Shown here piece after piece: positions 7,718 to 17,076 of a stretch of DNA of 64,000 bases (position 1 is its first letter; every line of letters starts with the position of its first letter). The notes under the pieces were generated by a model. That model had not been told where the DNA came from and made no database searches. It saw only the letters and a list, made by a program, of their open reading frames with translations. This DNA comes from Tamlana carrageenivorans (GTDB lineage Bacteria; Bacteroidota; Bacteroidia; Flavobacteriales; Flavobacteriaceae): positions 372,001-436,000 of the forward strand of contig NZ_CP025938.1 of assembly GCF_002893765.1 (NCBI RefSeq). The letters are read 5' to 3'. The position numbers and the translations under genes were made by a program.

Positions 7718-9712
7718 TTATAAGAAGAAATTCCAGACCACACCGAAGCGTACAGTAAAATCGCGGTATGGATTATTTGGTGCCGAATAAAAGTTATTCC
7801 CTGTAAATGAAGAATTGAAGTGTTCTGCCTTTAAGAAAAGGCGGGTTTGCCGAATTTTAGCATTTATAAAGTAGTCGAACCTTGGAAAGTTTCCAAATTC
7901 TCTGATGTTTTGAACATAGAATTCTGCCAAAACCGGATTATAGGCATTCATATAATACTTTGTAAAGTAATTAAAGGTTAATCCTGTTTGCAAGAACAAG
8001 GCTTTATTAAACAAATGACTAGAAAAATACAAAGTATTTCGAGTATTGAATTCTGGGACATTAAAAACGCCACTCTCATCGTCTACTTTTTGATATTCTA
8101 TGGTATTATTAAGCGCAAACTTTCCTACTCGAAATTCTTTTCCTAATCGCAGTCTTAAATAACTTATGGTTTTGTCGTTTTGAAATGGAGCTATCTGCCC
8201 TGAAGTTGGGTTTTCTGTAAAATAAATATAATTGCCTATAGAAGTAAAATCGACTGAAATATCAACCCATTTATCGGAATTTAATTTAAAAGCCAATTGC
8301 TGGGTTTCGATATTAGAAAAATCGTTGTGCCAATTGTAGGTTAAGTAATTGCTTTGATATAATAAAGTATTAAAATTTGGCGCTTTAGCACTATGGTTGA
8401 TAGAAGCAACTGCTTCAATATCTTTATTCAGTTTAAAGGACGCGACTCCTTTTAAATAATTTCCTTCGAAGTCTCCTGCAACATTAACTCCAATATCACC
8501 AACTAAATCAAATCTACGATAACGTTTATGATACTTCCCTCCTATAGCAGTCACACTTCCTTTTAATCTATTAATAATGGTTTCACCGTTAACCAACACC
8601 AACTGATCGTAACCATAATTATAATAAGTATTACTCGCATTAAACTGAATATCGCCAATTAAATTGTTACTATAATTTAACTGTAACTGATTATATAAGG
8701 TTTTAAGAGTGACTTTATCCGACAGATTACTAGCATTGAAAGCACTCCCAAAATACTCGGTATTTGCAGTTGCTTGTACGTACTGGTAATATTTGCTTTC
8801 GGCAGATATTACATGATTAACTGTTAAGGTGTTTTTGGCAACAGAATCGTTTTGCTTAATAATTTTATAGTTATGATCGAAATGATAACGTTTACCTACT
8901 ATGATATTTTCGGCATCTTCAAAACCAACTTCTAAAATGGAACGGTCGGAATACTCGGGGTTTCCACTTTCAAAATTAAGCACACTAGCTTCGTCTAGCC
9001 CTCCATTTTCTTGATTCATTAAATCTTGCGTAACCCAATGACCCCGGGCATTATAACGGTTATTTTTAGTGGCATAATTAAAAGTAAATCTAAAATTTCC
9101 TGTACTTGTTAATAGATGCTGGTATTTCCCTAAAGAACGCAGCCCTTTATAGGCTATTGAAAAATTAAAGCCAGGGGTCATGTTTGCGGTAAAAAAAGAA
9201 TCGACAAGCTGCCCTTGTTCAAAAGCAGTTTTCATGAAAAGCTCTGTTAACGGTGTAGGCACGCGATAATAATTAATATCTTCTACCTCCATATAGTTAA
9301 AGTGCCTTGCTCGCGCACCAAATAATGGCATTAACTGGGTGCTTTCAAAATTATAACTTAAGGTATTGTAGGTTTGGCCTAGGTTTGAAAAAGGAATCAA
9401 TCCGAAATTATCTTTTCTAAGATAATTAAACTTATAATCTTTTTGAATACTGAGAGTGGTATCTACAAAAGTCGTATCATTCTCATGCGATATGATTTGA
9501 TATTGGTCGATATCTCCCTTTATTTTTTTTGTTTTTTTATTTCCTAGGCCTTCATTAGGTTTAAAAGTACGAACAGAATCTTGACTCGTCGTGCCTAGAC
9601 GTTTTGCTTGCGCCCCTATAACGTTGGTACAAAAAAGAAATATGGATACTAAAACTAGGGTAGTAAATTGTAGATTCCTTTTTTTAGTATGCACTTTTAA
9701 CGTTACAATCAT
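7718..9712 (-). CDS. Putative outer-membrane beta-barrel porin (Porin_10 family)
   Basis: The 664-aa product has a signal peptide (hydrophobic FTTLVLVSIFLFC core, probable cleavage near GAQA). It continues as a long protein rich in alternating aromatic and polar strands that end in an aromatic-hydrophobic terminus (VRFGVVWNFFL), the usual outer-membrane barrel ending. Features such as YNFESTQLMPLFGARARHFNYMEVEDINYYRVPTP match the flavobacterial putative porin family. Function is unknown; it is presumably an outer-membrane channel. It is divergent from rnhB across a 433-bp repeat-rich gap, and a -7 box TACTTTTG lies at 9775-9782 on its strand. Confidence 0.82.
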   Translation of the reverse strand: MIVTLKVHTKKRNLQFTTLVLVSIFLFCTNVIGAQAKRLGTTSQDSVRTFKPNEGLGNKKTKKIKGDIDQYQIISHENDTTFVDTTLSIQKDYKFNYLRKDNFGLIPFSNLGQTYNTLSYNFESTQLMPLFGARARHFNYMEVEDINYYRVPTPLTELFMKTAFEQGQLVDSFFTANMTPGFNFSIAYKGLRSLGKYQHLLTSTGNFRFTFNYATKNNRYNARGHWVTQDLMNQENGGLDEASVLNFESGNPEYSDRSILEVGFEDAENIIVGKRYHFDHNYKIIKQNDSVAKNTLTVNHVISAESKYYQYVQATANTEYFGSAFNASNLSDKVTLKTLYNQLQLNYSNNLIGDIQFNASNTYYNYGYDQLVLVNGETIINRLKGSVTAIGGKYHKRYRRFDLVGDIGVNVAGDFEGNYLKGVASFKLNKDIEAVASINHSAKAPNFNTLLYQSNYLTYNWHNDFSNIETQQLAFKLNSDKWVDISVDFTSIGNYIYFTENPTSGQIAPFQNDKTISYLRLRLGKEFRVGKFALNNTIEYQKVDDESGVFNVPEFNTRNTLYFSSHLFNKALFLQTGLTFNYFTKYYMNAYNPVLAEFYVQNIREFGNFPRFDYFINAKIRQTRLFLKAEHFNSSFTGNNFYSAPNNPYRDFTVRFGVVWNFFL

Positions 9713-9774
9713 ATTAAACTTATAGGTAAACGCTAACGATTATGCTGCAGCGCTCAAACATTTTTTTCTTGAAG

Positions 9775-9782
9775 CAAAAGTA
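9775..9782 (-). promoter_or_regulatory. Candidate -7 box (TACTTTTG) for the porin gene
   Basis: Read on the minus strand, TACTTTTG fits TAnnTTTG and lies 62 bp before the ATG at 9712. No TTG at -33 is evident, so this is a weak call. Confidence 0.35.
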
Positions 9783-9834
9783 ATTATTTGAACGTAAAGA
9801 GCACGAAATTATTTTAAATATTGAAAAAGGTCAT

Positions 9835-10055
9835 GAGCTGGAGGCTGTAGGTGGTATGCTGATAGCCGAAGGAAGCTTCAGAGTTGCAAAGTCACATAGT
9901 TTCAGAGATGACGTTATGCTGTATGCTGTAAGCCATATGCTAGACAGACCACTATAAAAAACATGGAACTAGAGAGGGAAGGTTAATATTCAATAGGCTA
10001 TAATAAATAATCAAAGGACAATAATAAATGCTTTAGGCTGTACGCTATATGCTAG
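9835..10055. repeat. Mosaic array of degenerate 7-base and 8-base words
   Basis: From 9835 the sequence falls into heptads with a GCT core (AGGCTGT, AGGTGGT, ATGCTGA), then octads from 9877 (TTCAGAGT, TGCAAAGT, CACATAGT, TTCAGAGA). Heptads resume at 9916 (ATGCTGT, ATGCTGT, AAGCCAT, ATGCTAG) and again at 10028-10055 (ATGCTTT, AGGCTGT, ACGCTAT, ATGCTAG). The octads share words with the array at 60791-60926. It lies between the divergent porin and rnhB genes; no open reading frame or promoter explains it. Confidence 0.7.
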
Positions 10056-10133
10056 GCTAGCGACTATTGAAAACATGTAACTATAGCGGTAGAATTAATA
10101 ATAATTAATCAATAGGCAATAATAAATATTCAA
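9916..10133. repeat. Diverged tandem duplication of about 100 bp
   Basis: The stretch 9916-10013 and the stretch 10028-10133 follow the same order: four ATGCT heptads, an ACTAT(a/t) plus AAAACATG block, then TCAATAGGC, AATAATAAAT and TCAA. The copies differ at many positions and by small gaps. This occupies most of the 433-bp gap in front of rnhB, up to the gene. Confidence 0.6.
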
Positions 10134-10145
10134 TATTTTAGCCCC

Positions 10146-10745
10146 ATGTTATTAAATAATCATTCCGGTTTAAGTTTAGAATGTGGCACCGACGAAGCGG
10201 GTCGTGGCTGTTTAGCGGGTCCTGTGACAGCTGCTGCGGTAATACTTCCTGAAAATTTCAACAATCACATATTAAACGATTCGAAGCAAATTAGCGAAAA
10301 AAAGCGCTTATTTTTAAAACCTATTATTGAAGAGCAAGCTATATGCTTCGCCGTTTCTCATGTATTTCAAGAAAAAATAGACGACATCAATATTTTAAAT
10401 GCCTCTATTCTTGCTATGCATGAATCGATTGCCCAACTAACAACCCTCCCAGAGTTTATTATTGTAGATGGCAACAAATTTAAAGACTACCCCAATATTC
10501 CTCATGAAACCATTATTAAGGGCGACGGTAAATATTTAAGTATTGCTGCGGCTTCTGTTTTAGCAAAAACTTATAGAGACCTTTATATGGATAGCATCCA
10601 TGAAGAATACCCCATGTATAATTGGAAAAAAAATAAAGGATACCCCACCAAAGAGCATCGGGAGGCTATAAAAAAATACGGCATTACAAAATACCACCGA
10701 AAATCTTTCCGATTATTACCAGAACAGTTAAAGTTAAAGTTATAA
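10146..10745 (+). CDS. rnhB: Ribonuclease HII
   Basis: The 199-aa product degrades the RNA strand of RNA-DNA hybrids and excises single ribonucleotides from DNA. The RNase HII active site is complete: Asp and Glu in CGTDEAGRGCLAGPV (about residues 13-27), Asp in the PEFIIVDGNKF strand (about residue 102), and Asp in SIAAASVLAKTYRD. NDSKQISEKKR is the conserved loop. Length is normal and no signal peptide is present, as expected for a cytoplasmic enzyme. It is 52 bp from the next gene, which has its own -7 box. Confidence 0.96.
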   Translation: MLLNNHSGLSLECGTDEAGRGCLAGPVTAAAVILPENFNNHILNDSKQISEKKRLFLKPIIEEQAICFAVSHVFQEKIDDINILNASILAMHESIAQLTTLPEFIIVDGNKFKDYPNIPHETIIKGDGKYLSIAAASVLAKTYRDLYMDSIHEEYPMYNWKKNKGYPTKEHREAIKKYGITKYHRKSFRLLPEQLKLKL

Positions 10746-10771
10746 GGTTTTAAAGGCACTAAAAAATATAT

Positions 10772-10779
10772 TAGGTTTG
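10772..10779 (+). promoter_or_regulatory. -7 box (TAGGTTTG) for the large lipoprotein gene
   Basis: TAGGTTTG fits TAnnTTTG and ends 18 bp before the ATG at 10798. With a start site expected about 7 bp downstream of the box, the in-frame TTG at 10789 would have almost no leader, which supports the ATG. Confidence 0.5.
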
Positions 10780-10797
10780 TAGAAACATTTGCAACCT

Positions 10798-13230
10798 ATG
10801 AGATTTTTTTGCATTCCTCTTTTCTTTACAATATTATTAAGCTGTACCAATGCTAATACTAAACGTTCTGAACTGCTAGATTTTGCCCCTGAAAACACGG
10901 CTGTTATTATTAAAACCCAAGAATTAAACAGAGTGAAAAGTGGTATTACGAACAATGATTTTCTTAATAAAATTTCTAAAACTACTGCTTTTACCGGTTT
11001 AGAACAGCAACTAGAAAATATTTCTTATTTAAAACCTCAAGGTGAAACTTTAATTTGTCTTTCTAAAGATAATCTTGACAGCCTGCACTATTCGGTTATA
11101 ACCAAGTACCATAAAGCTTTATTTACAACAGATTCTATTCCTAGTTATTTTGAAGAGTCTCTTGCTTATAAAAAGAAAACCATTACAAAATCGACTATTA
11201 ATGATGCTACTTTTTACAGTGCTGTTATTGACAGTACATTTTTCGCATCATCTTCAAAAGCACTCGTTGAAGCTGTTTTTGAAAACGCCCCAAAAGATGA
11301 AGGGCTAATAAAAATATACCGTACAACTGCCCAAGATAAAACGCTCTCACTTATTATTAAGCCCGAAAGCACTTTTCTTAAATCCCTATTTATACAGGAC
11401 TCGATTCCTTTTAATGATTTCTCAGAGTATTTAGCCCTGGATATCGATCTTAATCAGAATAACATTTTATTTAACGGCATTTCAAAAGCCAACGATTCGA
11501 CTCAAAGTTTAATCAATATATTTAAAGGAACCGTACCGCAAATAAATCAAATTCAACATATAGCGCCATCAAATTGTGATGGGTTTTTAAGTACGACCTT
11601 TGATAATTTCAAAACTTTTGAAAAAAACATGGCAGTATTTAAACGTCGAGATTCTATAATTAACGAGTCTGCTTTATTTAATGATGTTATTGAAATAGGC
11701 TCAATTTATGAAGACGACAAGCGTGCTATTGTTTTAAACTCTATAGATGTTATTGCCACCAATGATGCGCTTTTAGGAGAGCAAACTATTACAGACCAGT
11801 ATAGAGAAATAAACATTTACGATTTTAGTCGACCAGAATTATTCAAACAGATGTTTTCTCCAATAATTACTTTTAGCCAAGCGACGAAGTATTGTGTTTT
11901 AGATCAGTTTTTTGTGTTTGCTAACGATACCGAGTTGCTTCAAAATATCATATCGAATTATCAAAATAAAACCACGCTTGCCGAAAAAGACTTTTACAAA
12001 AACAGCCAGATAGCTATAAGTGATGCGGCTTCCATACTGCTATTTAATAATGGAGCGACTTTAAAATCTATTATAGATCGTAATTTTGGAGGTAGCGAAA
12101 ATTTTGATATTTCTCAGTATAATGCTACTATGATTCAATTTATTTACGACAATAATTTTGCTCATGTTAATGGCATTATTCAGAAAAATAAAACGAAGGT
12201 ATCCGATCAATCCATTTCAGAAGAACTTAATATTAAGCTTGATGCCCCTTTATTAAATGCCCCACAGTTTGTAAAAAACCACATTACCAATCAACAGGAA
12301 ATTGTAGTTCAGGACATTAACAACAACTTGTATTTAATATCTAATGGCGGAAAAATACTCTGGAAAAAACAACTTCAAGGTCCTGTTCTAGGTCGTATCG
12401 AACAAATTGACATGTATAAAAACGGCAGACTACAACTTGCTTTCGCCACACCTCATCGGGTATATGTTTTAGACCGTAACGGAAAAGAAGTTAAACCGTT
12501 TGCTTTAAAATTTAAAGATAAAATCACCCAGCCCTTGGCTGTTTTCGATTATGATAAACGCAAAAACTACCGCCTATTAGTTACACAAGGCAAAAACCTG
12601 ATTATGTATGATAGCAAAGGGAAGTTTGTGAAAGGTTTTTCTTTTAATTCGGCCAAAAGCGACATTATATGCAAACCAGAACACTTTAGAATTTCTAGTA
12701 AGGATTATATTGTTTTCAAAACAAAAACCAACCTACATATTTTAAACCGAACCGGTAAAACCCGCGTAAAAACACAAGATTTCCATAGTTTTTCAGATGA
12801 ACCTGTGTTTTTATATAACGGCAACTTTACAAGTACTTCGGTCGATGGTCATTTGATTTCTACAGATACCAAAGGCGGTATGTCCACACAAAACTTAAAC
12901 CTTTCTGAAAATCATGGTTTACAAACCACAAGTAAAACATTAGTCGCTCAAAGTGAAAACAAACTTACCATAAAAGACAAAACTACCGAGTTAGATTTCG
13001 GACAATACACCAAGCCAAGTTTGTTTTACATAAACAATAAAATATATGTATCGACTACCGATATACAGGCTCATAAAGTATATCTTTTTGATAGTCAATC
13101 CCAGCTTTTACCTAATTTCCCAGTTTACGGTAATGGCCCCATAGCATTAGAGCAAATCGACAAAGACAACAAACTGGAATTTGTAACTAAAGGTGATGAA
13201 AATTCCATCATTATGTATCAAATTAATTAA
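10798..13230 (+). CDS. Large lipoprotein with C-terminal propeller-like repeats
   Basis: The protein (810 aa from ATG 10798) opens MRFFCIPLFFTILLSC, a lipoprotein signal with Cys about residue 16. The N-terminal 490 residues resemble flavobacterial proteins of unknown function usually found beside rnhB. The C-terminal 320 residues contain repeated strand pairs such as IVVQDINNNLYLISNGGKILWKKQL, RVYVLDRNGKEVKPF and LIMYDSKGKFVKGF, which look like blades of a PQQ- or WD-type beta-propeller. It is probably anchored on the periplasmic side of a membrane. I do not recognise a specific function. The gene for the nucleoid-associated protein follows 27 bp later and may be co-transcribed. Confidence 0.75.
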   Translation: MRFFCIPLFFTILLSCTNANTKRSELLDFAPENTAVIIKTQELNRVKSGITNNDFLNKISKTTAFTGLEQQLENISYLKPQGETLICLSKDNLDSLHYSVITKYHKALFTTDSIPSYFEESLAYKKKTITKSTINDATFYSAVIDSTFFASSSKALVEAVFENAPKDEGLIKIYRTTAQDKTLSLIIKPESTFLKSLFIQDSIPFNDFSEYLALDIDLNQNNILFNGISKANDSTQSLINIFKGTVPQINQIQHIAPSNCDGFLSTTFDNFKTFEKNMAVFKRRDSIINESALFNDVIEIGSIYEDDKRAIVLNSIDVIATNDALLGEQTITDQYREINIYDFSRPELFKQMFSPIITFSQATKYCVLDQFFVFANDTELLQNIISNYQNKTTLAEKDFYKNSQIAISDAASILLFNNGATLKSIIDRNFGGSENFDISQYNATMIQFIYDNNFAHVNGIIQKNKTKVSDQSISEELNIKLDAPLLNAPQFVKNHITNQQEIVVQDINNNLYLISNGGKILWKKQLQGPVLGRIEQIDMYKNGRLQLAFATPHRVYVLDRNGKEVKPFALKFKDKITQPLAVFDYDKRKNYRLLVTQGKNLIMYDSKGKFVKGFSFNSAKSDIICKPEHFRISSKDYIVFKTKTNLHILNRTGKTRVKTQDFHSFSDEPVFLYNGNFTSTSVDGHLISTDTKGGMSTQNLNLSENHGLQTTSKTLVAQSENKLTIKDKTTELDFGQYTKPSLFYINNKIYVSTTDIQAHKVYLFDSQSQLLPNFPVYGNGPIALEQIDKDNKLEFVTKGDENSIIMYQIN

Positions 13231-13257
13231 TACTATTGCATTCCTAAAAACACAGCC

Positions 13258-14307
13258 ATGATTTCTAGAAAAAACGCTTCAATTTCTCAATTTATAATTC
13301 ATAAAGTTGGTAACAAATTCAACGATACTAAAAATGCTTTTTCCGAGAAAACCGTAGATTTCGATGAAGCTAGCTACGAACTCATGCTCCCTTTTTTGTT
13401 AAAACCATTTGGCAGCGTGGTGCAGAGTTACCGTTTTAATCATCATTCTAATATTTCATTAAATGAAATTAACAGTTATGCGGCACAATTATTTAATGAT
13501 GAAGAAGCCTTTATTGATGTTTCAAAACATATTGTTACGCATTTGTATGAACAATCAAATTCTTCACAAATTAAAACGGGTGATGTTTTAGTGGTGATGT
13601 TTGAAGGCATCGAATTTCAAGATATCACGACCAATGCTGTAGGTATATTTAAAATTGAAAGTAAAGTGAATTTCTTTCAAACCTATTTAGAAGACAACAG
13701 CTACGATGTATTAGTACAAAAAGGTATCAGTTCTAGAAAGGTTGATAAAGGTTGCTTGATTTTAAACCAAAGTGATGGTGAAGGCAATATCATTCTAAGT
13801 GTGGACAATAACAGTTATGATGCACAGTACTGGATTAACCACTTCCTTAATATTAAATACGCCGACGATGCCAACAACCACACCCAGCAATATATTGAGC
13901 TTTGCAAAGAATTTTCGACAGAAATTATTCAAACCAGTTATGGTGCTCAAGAAAAAAACAGCTTTTTAGCTAAAACTATCGATTTCTTTAAAGAGAATGA
14001 AGTGGTGAATGTAGAACGTTTTAAAGAAGAGCTTTTTGAAGAAGACAAACACAAACAACAGTTTGATGATTACAAAAAAGAGTTTGAAGGTGCCCAAAAC
14101 CTCATCATTAGAAATCAGTTTGATGTCGCTGAAGCCGTTGTAACCAAAGCAAAGCGCAAGATTAAAACCGATATTAAGTTGGATACCAATATTCAAATAA
14201 AACTGGATATTGATGCACCTGATTCTTCGGCAGAATATTTAGAACGTGGCTACGACGAGGAGAAAAAAATGCATTACTACAAAGTGTTTTTTAATGCCGA
14301 GGACTAA
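13258..14307 (+). CDS. Nucleoid-associated protein, NdpA/YejK family
   Basis: The 349-aa cytoplasmic protein matches the 37-kDa nucleoid-associated family. Typical parts are the N-terminal SQFIIHKVGNKFNDT and VDFDEASYELMLPFLLKPF, the central VLVVMFEGIEFQDITTNAVGIFKIE, and the C-terminal acidic helical region. Family members bind DNA or sit on the nucleoid; some are carried by phages and plasmids. No mobile context is visible here. It probably shares a transcript with the lipoprotein gene upstream (27-bp gap) and ends before a large bidirectional hairpin. Confidence 0.82.
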   Translation: MISRKNASISQFIIHKVGNKFNDTKNAFSEKTVDFDEASYELMLPFLLKPFGSVVQSYRFNHHSNISLNEINSYAAQLFNDEEAFIDVSKHIVTHLYEQSNSSQIKTGDVLVVMFEGIEFQDITTNAVGIFKIESKVNFFQTYLEDNSYDVLVQKGISSRKVDKGCLILNQSDGEGNIILSVDNNSYDAQYWINHFLNIKYADDANNHTQQYIELCKEFSTEIIQTSYGAQEKNSFLAKTIDFFKENEVVNVERFKEELFEEDKHKQQFDDYKKEFEGAQNLIIRNQFDVAEAVVTKAKRKIKTDIKLDTNIQIKLDIDAPDSSAEYLERGYDEEKKMHYYKVFFNAED

Positions 14308-14350
14308 TTTACCGAAAAGAAAGCAACTCGTCTCGGCTGTAGAAATAAAT

Positions 14351-14476
14351 AAAAGAGGCGTTTGAAAAGTATACCTGATATTATAATGAACTTGTCCTAT
14401 TAATGATAACACCATCGGTTGGGATAAGTTAAATCTTAAAAATCAAGTTTTACTAACTTTTCAAACAGCCTCTTTT
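14351..14476. terminator. Long bidirectional terminator-like hairpin with a nested stem
   Basis: AAAAGAGGCGTTTGAAAAGT (14351-14370) pairs with a right arm at 14456-14476 (one extra A), ending in eight T on the plus strand and in TTTTATTT on the minus strand. The 85-nt loop carries a second stem, AACTTGTCC with GGGATAAGTT. It lies between converging genes, so it can end transcripts from both sides. Confidence 0.7.
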
Positions 14477-14510
14477 TTTTGGTTTAGTTGATAAAGTGGT
14501 AATCTAAATA

Positions 14511-14927
14511 TTAAACGCCTCCTTTGAGGACTTTTTGCCAATTTTCGAGTTCTTCCCACTCGCCTAAATCGGCTAAGTTTGCTTGTGCTGGCCAAGTTCT
14601 AGTCATTCCTCTATGGGTAATAAAAGCAGGACCCGCATCAACGAGCATGCTTTCAAGAAAATCTATTGAAGTATTAGAAAGTTGCTTATAGCTTATAATA
14701 CCTTTATCGTTGAGTAAACCTTCAATTTTAGGCCCTATACCTTCAACTTTTTTCAAATCTTGTTTCACATAAGTTTCTTCTTCTTTACTATTTCCACATC
14801 CAAAAATCGATTTTAGAAGCCAGCCTAAAAGAAAGCCTAAAATAAACGCTGCTAAAAGCCATAAAAACCATGGCCAAAATACATCAGACCCATCGCAAGC
14901 GGTCGTACTTATTTGTAATAATCTCAT
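14511..14927 (-). CDS. Small membrane protein with a helix-hairpin-helix-like domain
   Basis: The 138-aa product has one membrane segment (FWPWFLWLLAAFILGFLLGWLL, about residues 17-38). A soluble domain follows, beginning LKKVEGIGPKIEGLLNDKGI. The GIGPKIxxLL motif with the helices after it is the helix-hairpin-helix-type fold seen in DUF4332-like proteins and in the tails of some ribosomal or NADH dehydrogenase-linked proteins. The gene ends right beside the bidirectional hairpin and starts 23 bp after the OmpA-like gene, so the two are probably one operon. Function is unknown. Confidence 0.72.
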   Translation of the reverse strand: MRLLQISTTACDGSDVFWPWFLWLLAAFILGFLLGWLLKSIFGCGNSKEEETYVKQDLKKVEGIGPKIEGLLNDKGIISYKQLSNTSIDFLESMLVDAGPAFITHRGMTRTWPAQANLADLGEWEELENWQKVLKGGV

Positions 14928-14950
14928 AATTTTATTTTTTTGGTTAATTG

Positions 14951-15718
14951 TTATTTGGTGATGTGCACTTCTACACGTCGATTAAGTCGTTTATTTTCTG
15001 GAGAATCGTTAGGCTTTAGCGGCATGGTTTCGCCTTTAGACTCTACGGTAATTTTATCTGCTTCAACACCTAAACTCACTAAGTGTGATTTATATTCGTT
15101 AGCGCGCTTAAGTCCTAAATCCTCATTATACTGTAGAGGGCCATCACTATCGGTATGTCCTACTAATTTAATATGATCTCCAGAATCTTTTAAGAAAGTT
15201 GCCAATTCTTGGAAATAAGCTAAAATACTTTCGTTAGAAACTTCCTCGGCCGAATCGTATTTATAAAACACTAAGGTTTTTTCTAAATGCTCCATTACGT
15301 TATCATTTCGAGTTACCCATTTGTATTTAAGTTCGTGCAGCATTTTCACTTTAGTAGCTTCACAATCGCTAGCTGCTCGTACGTCTATTTCAATATCCTC
15401 TGCCGGTAATTCGGTAAATAAGGCTTTTACTTTTTCTGCACGATCAAATCCTGCTTGCTCTTCTTCACCTGTAAAATAAGGACCTACTAAAAGTAATTTT
15501 TTACCTGCAACTTGAGCATCCAAAATTTCTTGTTTTTTTGCTGGCCATTTTTCATTGGTAATAACAGCACCTGTATTACAATCAAAAATTAAAGGCCCGT
15601 ATTCGACTACCGGTTCGGGTTCGGCACAACACACGACTGTATCTTTATACCAACCCCAGCTAAACCAAGCCAAGAGCAGAAAAAGAATACATAGTAAGAA
15701 AGCTAATGTTTTTTTCAT
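14951..15718 (-). CDS. OmpA-family peptidoglycan-binding protein
   Basis: The 255-aa product has an N-terminal hydrophobic segment (LAFLLCILFLLLAWFSWGWY) that acts as a signal anchor. Residues about 150-255 form an OmpA C-terminal domain: LVFYKYDSAEEVS, IKLVGHTDSDGPLQYNEDLGLKRANEYKSHLV and SPENKRLNRRVEVHI. The Asp in GHTDSDG and the Arg in NRRVE are the residues that hold diaminopimelate of peptidoglycan. The middle region (residues 45-140) has two Cys and no known domain. It probably tethers the inner membrane to the cell wall. It is followed at 23 bp by the HHH-like membrane protein gene. Confidence 0.82.
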   Translation of the reverse strand: MKKTLAFLLCILFLLLAWFSWGWYKDTVVCCAEPEPVVEYGPLIFDCNTGAVITNEKWPAKKQEILDAQVAGKKLLLVGPYFTGEEEQAGFDRAEKVKALFTELPAEDIEIDVRAASDCEATKVKMLHELKYKWVTRNDNVMEHLEKTLVFYKYDSAEEVSNESILAYFQELATFLKDSGDHIKLVGHTDSDGPLQYNEDLGLKRANEYKSHLVSLGVEADKITVESKGETMPLKPNDSPENKRLNRRVEVHITK

Positions 15719-15840
15719 TTTAACGGTTTTAAGTATTCCTGTTCAATGTACGAAAAAAAACCATAATATATAAACTTTTACCTTCGTAAAACAATGAGTA
15801 ACACCTACTGGACCGTTTATATAAACATTACTTTTTTAAT

Positions 15841-15849
15841 ATAAATTTT
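15841..15849. repeat. Target-site duplication, left copy (ATAAATTTT)
   Basis: The 9-bp sequence ATAAATTTT directly precedes the left end CAATAGCGTCC of the IS and recurs at 17154-17162 directly after the right end. Nine bases fits the IS4 family. Confidence 0.8.
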
Positions 15850-15902
15850 CAATAGCGTCCAAAACGCTTAAAAAGAGAAAGGGATTTTGTATCTCAAAAT
15901 AT

Positions 15903-15910
15903 TATTTTTG
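15903..15910 (+). promoter_or_regulatory. -7 box (TATTTTTG) of the IS4 transposase
   Basis: TATTTTTG fits TAnnTTTG and lies 29 bp before the ATG at 15940. The upstream TTG at 15913 is only 2 bp past the box, which argues for the ATG as start. Confidence 0.4.
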
Positions 15911-15939
15911 AGTTGCACAACAAAAAACAACCTTTCTCC

Positions 15940-17076
15940 ATGACAAATATAACATTGTTCTCTCAGATAATCTCCAAATTAGACCGTTCTAGTTTTTCTA
16001 AACTTGTAAAAGCCAAGGGAATAGATAAACATCAAAAAGGATTTAATAGTTGGACACATTTAGTCTCCATGTTGTTTTGTCAATTTGCAAAAAGTCAATC
16101 CGTCCGAGATATAAGTAATGGACTTCGCTCTGCCACAGGAAACCTTAATCATTTAGGCATACAGAAAGCACCTTCCAAATCAACGATAAGCTATCAAAAC
16201 AAACATCGAGACTGGACGCTTTATCGAGATTACTACTATGTTCTTTTAAAAAGTTTTGGACAGCACCCTCACTTAAAACGTGTTAAATTCAAAATTAAAT
16301 CCAAGATATTTCTATTAGATTCTACAACGATAAGTCTATGTTTAAGTCTCTTTGATTGGGCAAAATACAAAACCCACAAAGGAGCTGTAAAAATGCACAC
16401 CTTGCTTGATTATGATGGTAAAACAGCAGATAATAAAGGAGCTTACGATATTCCTTTGATTAGCCGTTCGGTTATTGTCGCAGATCGATTTTATAATGAT
16501 TTTTCGTTACTTAACGTTTGAGACAGCAACCAAGTGTTTTTTGTAATTAGGCACAAAGAAAACATCCAATTTAAGAGTATTAAAGAAAAAGAATTGCCAG
16601 AAAATAGACATCATCATGTTTTAAAAGATGAAATCATTGAGCTAACAGGGGCTAAATCAAAAACAAAATACCCAAAGAAGCTACGTAGAATAGCTGTATG
16701 GGACGATAAAAATAACCAGGAAATAGAACTTATTACCAACCAAATGTCTTGGACAGCAAACACAATTAGCCAACTCTACAAAGCTAGATGGGATATTGAG
16801 ATATTCTTTAGAGACATCAAACAACAGCTACATACTAAATCGTTTATAGGAACTTCTGAAAATGCCGTAATGATACAAATATGGACGGCTCTTATTACTA
16901 TACTCATCCTAAAAGCCTTAAAAGCAAATGCAAAATATAATTGGTACTTGTCCAATTTAGTAGCTTTTATAAGACTTAACCTTTTTGTCAAAGTGGATTT
17001 GCAAAAATGGATTGATAGCCCTTTTAACGAGCAGCCTCCCCCCAAACAAAATTATACACAAGGGGTTCTTTTTTGA
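15940..17076 (+). pseudogene. IS4-family transposase with an in-frame TGA
   Basis: One frame from ATG 15940 to the stop at 17076 encodes a 378-residue transposase broken only at 16519-16521 (TGA) after VADRFYNDFSLLNV. The sequence resumes at once as DSNQVFFVIRHKENIQF; relatives have Trp here, so this looks like TGG to TGA. All DDE parts are present: LLDSTTISL, VIVADRFY and YKARWDIEIFFRDIKQQL (Y-R-E-K). The stretch LLDYDGKTADNKGAYD also looks about 13-15 residues short compared with recalled relatives, suggesting a small in-frame deletion. The stop falls just after the second Asp, so the truncated product should be dead. Confidence 0.85.

Noticed and set aside
16519..16521. TGA read as Trp or selenocysteine in the IS4 transposase
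   Set aside because: No sign of TGA recoding in any other gene of the window, many of which end in TGA; a point mutation from TGG is simpler.
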